Positions 1-9,477 of a DNA stretch of 64,000 bases are shown here, in pieces (position 1 is the stretch's first letter; every line of letters begins with the position of its first letter). The DNA comes from Allochromatium tepidum (GTDB lineage Bacteria > Pseudomonadota > Gammaproteobacteria > Chromatiales > Chromatiaceae): contig NZ_AP024563.1 in NCBI RefSeq assembly GCF_018409545.1, positions 602,501 to 666,500 on the forward strand, in the 5' to 3' direction. The notes under the pieces are model-generated. The model was given only the letters and a program-made list of their open reading frames with translations, was not told the DNA's origin and ran no database searches. The translations under genes and the position numbers were made by a program.

Positions 1-1
1 G

Positions 2-208
2 CGCCTTTCAGAGGTCTTGACCACCACCCGCTTCGACTCCGCCGAGTCGCTAGCCCAGACCATCAAGCGCTATGTTCAAGTCTATAACCAACACCTTCCG
101 CAGAAAGCCCTCGGCCACATCGCCCCGATCCAGGCACTCAAGGACCGGCGCGAGAAACGCCCTGAACGCTTCAAAAAGCGTGTCACAATCTCCGGGGACT
201 TGACACTT
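2..208 (+). pseudogene. IS481-like transposase, 3' fragment
   Basis: The reading frame is open from the window edge and gives the C-terminal tail of an rve-type (IS481/IS3 group) transposase. The recognisable stretch includes 'YVQVYNQHLPQKALGH', 'PIQALKD' and 'RPERFKKRV'. Family members normally end a few residues after 'FKKRV'; here the homology stops near base 200 and the frame runs into unrelated IS982-like sequence, so this copy is broken at its 3' end. The catalytic residues would lie upstream of the window. The family call rests on remembered motifs. Confidence 0.6.
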
Positions 209-529
209 GGGTTATCTCAGCGCCGCGCTGCGCGCCGATCCGGCCGAGGTCCATGTCGCGTTGCAGACCCCATACCGCTCCAACATGAGCGATCCCCGCA
301 ATCCGGCGTTCGTAGCGCACTTACAACGCACCCGGCGCCGGATCGCAACCGTGATTGGGCAACTGACCGAGCGCTTCCACATCCAAACCGTCCGGGCGCT
401 TGATCTCCGCTCCGGCATTTGACCGCGCGGATGGCCCGTAAGGTGCTCGCGCATACGCCGGCCATCTGGATCAATCGCTCCCTGGGGCGCCCCGATCTAC
501 AGTTCGAGGGCTTGATTACAGTCGGATAG
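207..529 (+). pseudogene. IS982-like transposase, C-terminal fragment with a frameshift
   Basis: Two frames together give the C-terminal third of an IS982-type DDE transposase. The first frame carries the 'TVIGQLTERFHIQTVRA' segment, which contains the last catalytic Glu. Around base 410 the frame is lost, and a second frame continues with 'HLTARMARKVLAHT' and 'LGRPDLQFEGL' to a stop at 527-529. The intact family reads straight across this join, so one indel has occurred. The N-terminal part is replaced by the IS481-like remnant. A separate IS982 N-terminal piece lies at 4999-5435. Confidence 0.6.
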
Positions 530-574
530 AAAGTCGCGCATCGCGTTTAAATTGATCTCCGGAACACCTGCACC

Positions 575-2767
<2,193 letters not shown>

Positions 2768-2830
2768 GCTCATCAGGCTTGATGAGGTCGAGGCTGTTCT
2801 ATTTGACGTGGATTGAAGGAGAATCGTGCT

Positions 2831-3403
2831 GTGAATGAAACCGCAACAGAGGCTGACAGTCAGTCGCCGGCCCGACCGGATGCCGGTCTCCATAATCCGG
2901 ATCCTGCCTATCTGCGCACGCTAATCCAGCGATCCGGTCTGACTCAACGGGCGGCGGCAACGTCTATCGGTATCGGTGAACGACTTCTGAGCGCCTACCT
3001 GGCCGATCGCGAGGTGGCATCGGCCAAATCGGCACCCTATCCGGTTCAATATGCCCTGGAACAATTGGCGCTCTCGGCACCCCCGGTCGCCGATCCCGCA
3101 CCGGTCGCCGATCCCGAGAAATTGAAGAGACGCCGTGCCGCACGTCGGCGGAAAAAAAGCCTGAGTGAAATTTTTAGCGAAGGATGGCTATCGTGGTTGG
3201 ATAATGGGGCCAATCCTGCGCTCGATCCACTGGATATGGATGACACCTGTGCGTTGGTCTCCTGGCTCAAAGGATTTCACAATGGCTGGTGTCATTTTCC
3301 CGATAATCCATCGACTTCATTCCGAAGTGCGCTGCAAACCAAACTGGCGGATCGACCGGAACTGTTGAATCGGTTGCTGCAGTGCCTTGGGGAGGACGAG
3401 TAG
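2831..3403 (+). CDS. Hypothetical protein with XRE-like N-terminal helices
   Basis: I do not recognise this 190-residue protein. The GTG at 2831 is chosen because AAGGAG lies at 2816-2821, nine bases upstream; a TTG at 2813 would put that site inside the gene. Residues about 25-65 ('LIQRSGLTQRAAATSIGIGE') read like a helix-turn-helix of the kind found in Cro/XRE proteins. A proline/valine-rich linker and a very basic patch ('KLKRRRAARRRKKSL') follow, then an acidic C-terminal part rich in Trp. The composition suggests a small DNA-binding protein, but this is inference. Local GC content is lower than in the neighbours. Confidence 0.6.
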   Translation: MNETATEADSQSPARPDAGLHNPDPAYLRTLIQRSGLTQRAAATSIGIGERLLSAYLADREVASAKSAPYPVQYALEQLALSAPPVADPAPVADPEKLKRRRAARRRKKSLSEIFSEGWLSWLDNGANPALDPLDMDDTCALVSWLKGFHNGWCHFPDNPSTSFRSALQTKLADRPELLNRLLQCLGEDE

Positions 3404-3427
3404 CGAAAGCCGGATCGCGCCCGCACG

Positions 3428-3922
3428 ATGGAGCTACACGCCGCCGAAGTCCTAGCTCAGCGCGAACTGTGTCGCTTTCCCCAACTCGCCGACTGGTCAT
3501 TCGGCTGGAACCGTCGCCGCCGGGCGCATGGGTTGTGCCGTTACGATCGACGCCGGATCGAGCTCTCGGCGCTGCTGACCGCGCGTGAGCCGGATCCGGC
3601 GCTCATTCTCAACACCATTCGCCACGAGATCGCCCATGCGCTCGCCGGTCCCCGTGCCGGGCATGGTCCGCGCTGGCGAGCCTGGGCCGAGCGGGTCGGC
3701 TGCACGCACATCGCCGGCTCGCGCGCGGCCTCACCCGAGACCGAACCCCTGCCGGCGCGCTATGTGCTGGTGGCCCTCGTCGATGGCCGGGAGCAGGTGA
3801 TCCGGCACTATCACCGCCGCCCGGCGCGCGCCTTTCTCGACTCGCTGCCGCAGCGCCATCTGCGCGGACGGCCCGAGACACGCGGGACGTTGCGCCTGGA
3901 GCGGGTAAAGACGACGGGATAG
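3428..3922 (+). CDS. SprT-like zinc metalloprotease family protein
   Basis: The 164-residue protein carries the SprT/SprT-like signature: HEIAH at residues 66-70 and a third putative zinc ligand at His79 in 'AGHGPRW'. The catalytic Glu (E67) is present. SprT-like proteins are HExxH metallopeptidase-fold proteins, often encoded beside DNA-repair genes; the substrate is unknown here. No C-terminal zinc-ribbon cysteines are visible, so this is the short form. The gene begins 25 bases after the preceding hypothetical gene and may be cotranscribed with it. Confidence 0.75.
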   Translation: MELHAAEVLAQRELCRFPQLADWSFGWNRRRRAHGLCRYDRRRIELSALLTAREPDPALILNTIRHEIAHALAGPRAGHGPRWRAWAERVGCTHIAGSRAASPETEPLPARYVLVALVDGREQVIRHYHRRPARAFLDSLPQRHLRGRPETRGTLRLERVKTTG

Positions 3923-4192
3923 ACTCGGCTCCATCTTCAAACCACAGCGCAAGCGTTCGAGCATGTTCACGATGATTCAGTCTGTCCGTTGGCCGCCGGC
4001 CCTCTCGATCCTGATGCTTGGCGGGACTGGTAGCGCACTCGCCCAGACCGACTCGCCCGTCTGCGCTCAGGAGGCCCGCGAACAGGCCCAACGAGCCAAC
4101 TGCTCGGCCCGCTCAACCCGATCGAACGCCAGTACGCGCCCGAGCGGTTCTATGTTGCGGGCGATCCCGCCATCCTGGAGACGGGCGCGCGG

Positions 4193-4762
4193 GTGTCGAT
4201 CGTCGGCTCGCGGCAGGCGTCGCCCGAAGGTTTGGCCCGTGCCCGCAAGCTCGCGCGTCGTCTGGCCGGTGAGGGAATCGTCGTGGTCTCGGGGCTTGCG
4301 CTTGGGATCGACACGGCGGCTCACACCGCCACCATCGCGGCGGGTGGCCGGACCGTCGGCGTGATCGGCACACCGCTGGATCCTTCCTATCCGCGCGAGA
4401 ACGAATTGCTCCAGGCACGTATCGCCGCCGAGCATCTGCTGATCTCGCAGTTTGCGCCGGGCACCAAGACCCAGCGTTTTCACTTTCCCCAGCGCAACCG
4501 CACGATGGCCCTGATCTCGGATGCCACGATGATCGTCGAGGCCGGTGAGACCAGCGGCTCGCTGTCCCAGGGCTGGGAGGCGCTTCGTCTGGGGCGGCTG
4601 CTCTACATCACGCGCGCTCTGGCCGATGATCCGGCGCTCCGCCGGCCGTCGAAGATGCTCGATCATGGCGCTCAGATTCTGAGCGATGCGACGCTGCCCG
4701 ATTTCCTGGAAGCCTTGCCGTCTCGGCTGACGCCGGTACTCGATGCCGCCGTTCCCTTCTGA
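4193..4762 (+). CDS. DprA/Smf-like DNA-processing protein, start unclear
   Basis: The protein belongs to the short DprA-like (Rossmann-fold) group: 'SIVGSRQASPEGLARA', 'VVSGLALGIDTAAH', 'GVIGTPLDPSYP', 'NRTMALISDATMIVEAG' and 'QGWEALRLGR' are all family hallmarks. Homologous sequence clearly continues upstream in the same frame to about base 4100 ('LLGPLNPIERQYAPERFYVAGDPA'-like, about 31 more residues), but no ATG, GTG or TTG occurs in that frame between the stop at 4031-4033 and the GTG at 4193. Translation would need a CTG (4100) or a truncated start at 4193, or the original 5' end has been lost. Family members bind single-stranded DNA; the role here is inferred. Confidence 0.7.
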   Translation: MSIVGSRQASPEGLARARKLARRLAGEGIVVVSGLALGIDTAAHTATIAAGGRTVGVIGTPLDPSYPRENELLQARIAAEHLLISQFAPGTKTQRFHFPQRNRTMALISDATMIVEAGETSGSLSQGWEALRLGRLLYITRALADDPALRRPSKMLDHGAQILSDATLPDFLEALPSRLTPVLDAAVPF

Positions 4763-4998
4763 ACTCCCCTTCTGTTCGTTGCTCGCTACTTCGATCGCTT
4801 CATTTGTCACTGTGCTTTCTGTTTGATCCGCTACCGCCACCAAGGTCTGCTGCGTCGCGAGTCTTGAGGGCTACTTAACCCGATGTGCGACTTTTTAACG
4901 GCCTGTGTGGATGCTTGACGTCTGGTTGGAGCGACAAGGCCTTCTGAACTACGCTGAGAAGAGGATCCACTCACCTCAGAGGCGTTCGGGAGGCGGCC

Positions 4999-5435
4999 AT
5001 GTCGCTGGAAGACTTTATCATCGTGGTGTATGGCTGGGTAGACGATCAACTCAAGGAGTGGTTGGGACCGACAAGGTACCTGCGTCAGCGTGGGTTTGCC
5101 CCCCCAGCTCAGTGATAGCGAGGCGATCACGCCGGTGGTCGTCGGCGAGTTTCTCGGTTATGACACCGACGTGGGAATCTGGGCGTATTTCCGCCAACAC
5201 TGGGCGGCCGGGTTTCCGGGGCTGAGGTCGCGCAGCGGTTTTGCACGCCAAGCGGCCAACCTCCGGGTGGCCACGCAAGCGCTTCAGGAGCGTTTGAGCC
5301 GTGACTTGGGGGCCATGGACGATCCGGTGCATCTCGTTGACGGCTTTCCGGTGCCCGTCTGTGTGATCACCCGCGCGCGACGCTGTGTGCGGTTCTCGGC
5401 GGTGGCCGATTATGGTCACTGTGCGGCTAAACTGG
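4999..5435 (+). pseudogene. IS982-like transposase, N-terminal part, frameshifted and interrupted
   Basis: The frame starts 'MSLEDFIIVVYGWVDDQLK', an IS982-type beginning. At a run of seven C residues (5099-5105) the frame shifts by one: 'QRGFAPQLSDSEAIT' is only read through if one C is removed. The second frame continues with 'GEFLGYDTDVGIW' and 'HLVDGFPVPVC', which holds the first catalytic Asp region, to about 'YGHCAAK'. There the reading is cut by another insertion sequence whose terminal repeat begins at 5436. No C-terminal half follows on the far side, so this copy is dead. Confidence 0.65.
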
Positions 5436-6659
5436 ACTTTGGACAAAAACACGCTTCTCCCCGACGCCCAGCAGGCTTTCTTGAAACGTTTCGTGGTATA
5501 TATCTGATCAAGCCGTCGCGGTGAGCCTCGGTTGGCGCTTGAAGACGATCGGGGGCCGTGGCCGTCTCTGGCCTGGCGTGCCTTTGATCCGGGCTGGGGA
5601 GATACCCCGGCGTTTGGGAGGGCGGGCCGGTGTGCCGATCTGACGAATAAGGCGTGCGAAGTCGCGCTGCGCACGGGCCGGTGAGAGGCGGGTGTCGGCG
5701 AGCGGTTTGGGGAGGAAACGCTCCCACGGTCTGGGCCGATCGCCGGCCGGCGGGGCGGTGAGCCATAACTGGACGTAGGCCAGGCAGACGCGCGGCCACC
5801 CGTGCTCTTCGTGGGTGAGGTCGGGGGTTTGAAAGCGGTCGAGGAGCAGGTGATTTGTGCCGAAGCGGAAGAAGTGCTCCCGATCGAAGCGTTGGCGGTA
5901 GGCCGGTTCAATCTGTTGCCGGGACAGTTCGGCGCGGCGTTGGCCCATCACGCTCAGCCGGAGTGGGCGCTTGAAAAGCGCGCGCCCGGTCTGGGCGTCG
6001 AAGACACGGCAACGGACCCCATCGAAGGGGTGGTCCTGCATGGGGCTGTCGCGATGTCCGCGCATCAACCGGGCATTCCGGCGCTCCAGCGTAAGGCGAA
6101 TCGCCCGTCCGGAGGCGGTCTGATCAGACCATTCGGCGCTCTGGGAGGGACTGCCCCAGGTCTCGGGGGCGGCGAGGCGAAAGGTCTCACCATACCGGAT
6201 CGGATGCCCGCACGCGCCGTCGGTGGCGGGCGCGCCGGGCGATGACGACATGAGTGGAGCAGGCACGGAGCGCATGCCGATACGCCGCGTGGCTGTAGTG
6301 GGAGTCGGCCACCTGCACGCTCAACGCCGTTGCATAGGGTTGGGCGGGATCGGCCGGCACAGCGGCCATCTGTGAGGCCGCCACGGCCATGGCGGTGGTG
6401 TCGAAGGCCGGGTTCAAACTCCGCTCGACCACCGAACGGGCCTGGGTGTTGGTGCACAAGCTATCGAGTAGATTGAGGCAGGCGTCACGGCGTGCGCCAA
6501 GGTGCTCGTAGAGGCGTCGGCGGAAACGCGGGAGCGATTCCAGGCCATCTTTCAACAGGGAAGTGGTCATCGTTCGCTCTCCTCTGCAGAGGATCTGTCT
6601 ACTCCAACTGTACGTGAGCGAACGATTTTTGCCGGCTGGTAGGACACTTTGTCCAAAGT
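5436..6659 (-). mobile_element. Insertion sequence (~1.22 kb) with 12-bp terminal inverted repeats
   Basis: The ends are inverted copies of ACTTTGGACAAA at 5436-5447 and 6648-6659, and the enclosed minus-strand transposase fills most of the interval. The element lies inside the IS982-like transposase at 4999-5435. I could not identify a convincing target-site duplication by eye. The right flank at 6670-6678 contains another 'ACTTTGG', so the exact right boundary deserves checking. Confidence 0.6.
5508..6570 (-). pseudogene. IS transposase with one frameshift (NF041680-like family)
   Basis: Read from ATG at 6570, the first frame gives 'MTTSLLKDGLESLPRFRRRL' to 'CSTHVVIAR'. The second frame then continues with 'GHPIRYGETFRL', 'FFRFGTNHLLLDRFQTPD', 'RPWERFLP' and 'RDFARLIRQIGTPA' to a stop at 5508. 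These motifs match a transposase family often annotated as NF041680 putative transposase. The frame changes somewhere around 6200-6245, so a full-length product is unlikely unless frameshifting occurs. The family name is from memory; the transposase nature is supported by the flanking inverted repeats. Confidence 0.6.
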
Positions 6660-6799
6660 TCAATAACTCGACTTTGGCCATTTTTGCGCCCAAGCGGAGG
6701 GCTGAGCGGTGCCCGAGCCGATGGTGACAGAGTGCAGAGCGATAGCGGGACATAGACGGTATCGTTTGATGTCGACCAAAACACAAGCGATGTGTGCCG

Positions 6800-7480
6800 A
6801 TGAGTCCTCTGCCGGCCTCGATTGTAGCGGTTTTACAGCCGTTTGCCTGCCTGTTTACCAACCCGACGTGGGTGCATGTGCAAGTGTTGCCGGCCGGAAC
6901 GCTGTTGGCGCCAGGGCCGCGTACGGTGGTGGTCGACGAGACGCTGGAGCGGCGCAAAGGGGCGCAGATTTGGGCCAAGGGGATGTATCGCGACGCGGTG
7001 CGCTCCAGTCACAGCCGGGTAGTGACGTGCCTGGGGGTGCAGTGGATCTGTATGGCGCTGCTGGTACCGGTGCCCTGGAGCGATCGGCCGTGGGCGCTGC
7101 CGTTTCTCACGCGCCTGGCCCCCTCGCAGCGGGCCAACGAGGCCGCCGAGCGCCGGCATCGCACGACGGTGGAGCTGACCATTGGGATGGTGAGCCTGGT
7201 GGCCCGTTGGCTCCAGCATCGGCGCTGGGTGTTGGTCGGCGATGGGGCCTACGCCGGCGTGCAGCTGGGCTTGGAAGCGTTGCGGGTCAACGTCACCCTG
7301 GTCTCGCGCCTGCGTCTGGATGCCCGTCTTGTTTACCTTTCCCGCCGCCCCGGTCCCGGGGCGGCGTGGACCCAAGCCCAAGAAGGGCGCGGCGCTGGAG
7401 AAACTGAGCACGCGCCTGGAGGAGGCCCGGACCCAGGGCGCGCCGACAACCGTGCAATGGTACGGACAACCCAAGACTTT
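6800..7480 (+). pseudogene. IS701-like (DDE_5) transposase, internally deleted and truncated
   Basis: From ATG 6800 ('MSPLPASIVAVLQPFACLF') the frame reaches 'GPRTV' and then jumps directly to 'VVDETLERRKGAQIWAKG'. In intact relatives roughly 50-60 residues separate these two blocks, so an in-frame internal deletion near 6925-6930 is inferred. 'YRDAVRSS', 'PVPWSDRPWALPFLT' and 'LVGDGAYA' follow as in the family. Near 7330-7345 the frame shifts and the next frame carries 'GRRGPKPKKG'. Homology ends around 7480, only about 40 bases from the 3' end of the tRNA gene. Confidence 0.6.
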
Positions 7481-7519
7481 AGCGGGTCTCGGCGGGTTTA
7501 TGCACCAACGCCAAAGATA

Positions 7520-7813
7520 TGGCGTCCCCGACAGGATTCGAACCTGTGACCTTCCGCTTCATACCACTATAGCTTTCGCTACCAGTCAAAGGCTGTTTGT
7601 GGTCTGGACTTTCCCTTCACCCTAGGCAATGACCCTTAGGTGCTGCCCGTCAAGTCTCTGCACCGTCCCATCAATGGGCTTGGCTCAGGATTGCCACCAC
7701 CATGACGTGCTGAGGTTTCCCTGAATTTGAGCAGATTCACACAAGGGGTTTTCCGCCTTGGTGCCCATGCAAACTTAGGAGGCGGATGCTCTATCCTGCT
7801 GAGCTACGGGGAC
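7520..7813 (-). tRNA. tRNA-Arg(CCU) split by a group I intron
   Basis: The two exons are 7777-7813 (37 nt) and 7520-7559 (40 nt, with encoded CCA). Spliced together they form a normal cloverleaf: acceptor GTCCCCG/CGGGGAC, D-stem GCTC/GAGC, anticodon stem TCCGC/GCGGA around the loop CTCCTAA (anticodon CCT), and T-arm ACAGG-TTCGAAT-CCTGT. The break lies directly after anticodon position 36: exon 1 ends in T and exon 2 begins AAGCGGA. Standard tRNA finders could miss the gene or report only a half. The reading of the junction follows the group I rule of U before the 5' site and G at the intron end. Confidence 0.9.
7560..7776 (-). ncRNA. Group I self-splicing intron (217 nt) in the tRNA-Arg anticodon loop
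   Basis: On the minus strand all four conserved core elements appear in order: P (AAATTCAGGGAAACC, 7714-7728), Q (core CAATCCTGAGCCAAG, within 7677-7695), R with the guanosine-binding region (GTGCAGAGACT, within 7642-7663) and S (GGGAAAGTCCAGACC, 7601-7615). The intron starts AAGTTTGC and ends in G (...GGTATG). The small size, lack of an ORF and anticodon-loop location match the tRNA introns known from Azoarcus tRNA-Ile(CAU) and Agrobacterium tRNA-Arg(CCU). Splicing is inferred, not shown. Confidence 0.88.
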
Positions 7814-7877
7814 GTAGATGAGATTCTAGCTTAGACCGACCGACCGGTCACGTTCGCGTGTCGTAAGTGGCCGGAAT

Positions 7878-8165
7878 TCAGACGGACGGACGCCGCCCCG
7901 CCCGCCGCCAGCGCCAGGCCAAATCGGCCAGATGGGTGACGAGCGCCCCGGTCAGGGCCAGACTCACCCAGCCCCACCAAGCCCCCACCAACGCCGCCCG
8001 TAGCGCCAGCATCAGCAGGAACCCCGACAGCAGAAAGCCGATCAGATCCGAGGGCGGAAGCCCTCGCCCGGTGCGCCGGTGCACGAGGGCCAATACCAGA
8101 CCCTCGACCACGATCAGCACCAGGATCAGATCGATGATCCGACCGCTAGCAAACAGCTCGCTCAA
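7878..8165 (-). CDS. Small hydrophobic membrane protein next to bchP
   Basis: A 95-residue protein with about three hydrophobic segments ('IIDLILVLIVVEGLVLALV', 'LIGFLLSGFLLMLALRAALV', 'WWGWVSLALTGALVTHLA') and a basic tail. The likely start is TTG at 8165, which overlaps the bchP stop as TTGA, implying translational coupling with bchP. I do not recognise the family. Its position suggests cotranscription with the geranylgeranyl reductase gene, but no function can be assigned. Confidence 0.6.
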   Translation of the reverse strand: MSELFASGRIIDLILVLIVVEGLVLALVHRRTGRGLPPSDLIGFLLSGFLLMLALRAALVGAWWGWVSLALTGALVTHLADLAWRWRRAGRRPSV

Positions 8166-9355
8166 CGCGGAGACACCAGCCCCAGCAGATGGGCCATGTC
8201 CTTGAAGAAGATCCGCAGATGTGCACCCGGACGCGCCTTGACCAGACGCTTGTTCATGTAGGCCTCCCAGGTCAGATATTGGATGTCCGGGTCGGCGCAC
8301 AGACTGACGAACCGCTCACGACGCTTGTCGCTGGAGTACCAGAAGCGCTGCATGATGCCCAGCACCCAGAACACCTTGCCGTGGTCCTTCATGAAGCGCT
8401 TGCGCGCCTGCTTGAGCGCCTTGGGGTCGCCGGTGCGACAGAACTCGTCGACCGCCTGCGCCGCCAGCCGTCCGCCCATCATGGCGTAATAGATGCCCTC
8501 GCCCGAGGCCGGAGCGACCACGCCCGCCGCATCGCCCGCCAGTAGGATGTCGCGCCCGTTGTCCCAGCACTTGAGCGGTTCGAGCGGAATCGGCGCACCC
8601 TCGCGACGCAGGATCTCGGCATCGGCCAGACCGGCGCGACGGCTCAACTCAGTGCAGGCCGCGCGCAGCGAGAAGCCCGGAACGGCCGTGCCCACGCCGA
8701 CGCTGATCGTATCGCCATGCGGGAAGACCCAGCCGTAGAAGTCCGGCGAGATGTCGCCCTGGTAGTAGACGTCGCAACGGCTGTTGCCGTCGAAACCGGG
8801 CGGGGTGCGCAGGATTTCGTGATAGGCCGAGACATACTTGACCGTCTCATAGCCCGGAACATAGTGCTTGCCGACGAATGAATTGGCCCCGTCGGCGCCG
8901 ATGACGGCACGCGCCCGGATCTGCTCGCTCGGCGAATCGTTGCGCCCCTGGCCGGGACGGTAGACGACGATCGCCGTCCCGTCCGTATCGCGCTCGATCT
9001 TCTCGAAGGTGCCGGTACGACGGGTCGCGCCGGACTCGGCGGCACGCGCCCGCAGCCACTCATCGAAGTGCTCCCGGTCGACCAGACCCACGTAACCGTT
9101 CTGGATCGGCATATCCACCTTGCGGTCCGAAGGCGAGATCATGCGCGCCGAATTGACGCGGTTGGCCAGGACCGATTCGGGCAGATCGAAGTCGCGCATG
9201 GCCTGGGGCGGAATGGCGCCGCCGCAGGGCTTGATGCGCCCGGCGCGGTCGAGCAGGCACACCGAGCGGCCCGCCTTGGCCAGATCATTGGCGGCGGTCG
9301 CGCCGGCCGGTCCGCCGCCGATCACGACGACGTCGAAGGTTTCGAGGTTGGACAT
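8162..9355 (-). CDS. bchP: Geranylgeranyl reductase (bacteriochlorophyll side-chain reduction)
   Basis: The 397-residue flavoprotein begins 'MSNLETFDVVVIGGGPAGA', a Rossmann FAD-binding GxGxxG start, and shows 'KPCGGAIPPQAM' and 'LLAGDAAGVVAPASGEGI', both typical of BchP/ChlP. It reduces geranylgeranyl groups to phytyl groups on bacteriochlorophyll or the diphosphate. The ATG at 9355 is preferred over in-frame starts further upstream because the flavin motif then sits at the very N-terminus as in the family. It lies downstream of bchG in the same direction and overlaps the small membrane protein gene by 4 bases. Confidence 0.92.
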   Translation of the reverse strand: MSNLETFDVVVIGGGPAGATAANDLAKAGRSVCLLDRAGRIKPCGGAIPPQAMRDFDLPESVLANRVNSARMISPSDRKVDMPIQNGYVGLVDREHFDEWLRARAAESGATRRTGTFEKIERDTDGTAIVVYRPGQGRNDSPSEQIRARAVIGADGANSFVGKHYVPGYETVKYVSAYHEILRTPPGFDGNSRCDVYYQGDISPDFYGWVFPHGDTISVGVGTAVPGFSLRAACTELSRRAGLADAEILRREGAPIPLEPLKCWDNGRDILLAGDAAGVVAPASGEGIYYAMMGGRLAAQAVDEFCRTGDPKALKQARKRFMKDHGKVFWVLGIMQRFWYSSDKRRERFVSLCADPDIQYLTWEAYMNKRLVKARPGAHLRIFFKDMAHLLGLVSPR

Positions 9356-9394
9356 GGGGAATCTCGTTGCTGGAGCGTTTGATATGAAGAAATG

Positions 9395-9469
9395 GACAGG
9401 ATTTACAGGAATCAAAACAATGGATTAGAAAATCCTGTCCATCCTGAGAAATCCTGTGAATCCTGTCTA
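9395..9469. repeat. Imperfect inverted repeat between bchG and bchP
   Basis: GGACAGGATTTACAGGA at 9395-9411 is answered by TCCTGTGAATCCTGTCT at 9453-9469, with further AATCCTGTCC and ATCCTGA copies in between. The unit resembles dispersed 'atcctgt' intergenic repeats seen in many proteobacteria. It could form a stem-loop in the bchG-bchP transcript and act as an mRNA processing or attenuation site; that role is inference. Confidence 0.6.
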
Positions 9470-9477
9470 TTCAAGGG

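Noticed and set aside
3963-4364. An open frame with a signal-peptide-like start ('MFTMIQSVRWPPALSILML')
   Set aside because: After about 44 codons it overlaps the DprA-like gene in another frame and loses protein-like character. Kept only as part of the DprA start problem.
7501-7625. Plus-strand frame reading 'GVPDRIRTCDLPLH' across the tRNA
   Set aside because: This peptide is the well-known spurious translation of a tRNA T-arm; the sequence is the tRNA-Arg 3' half.
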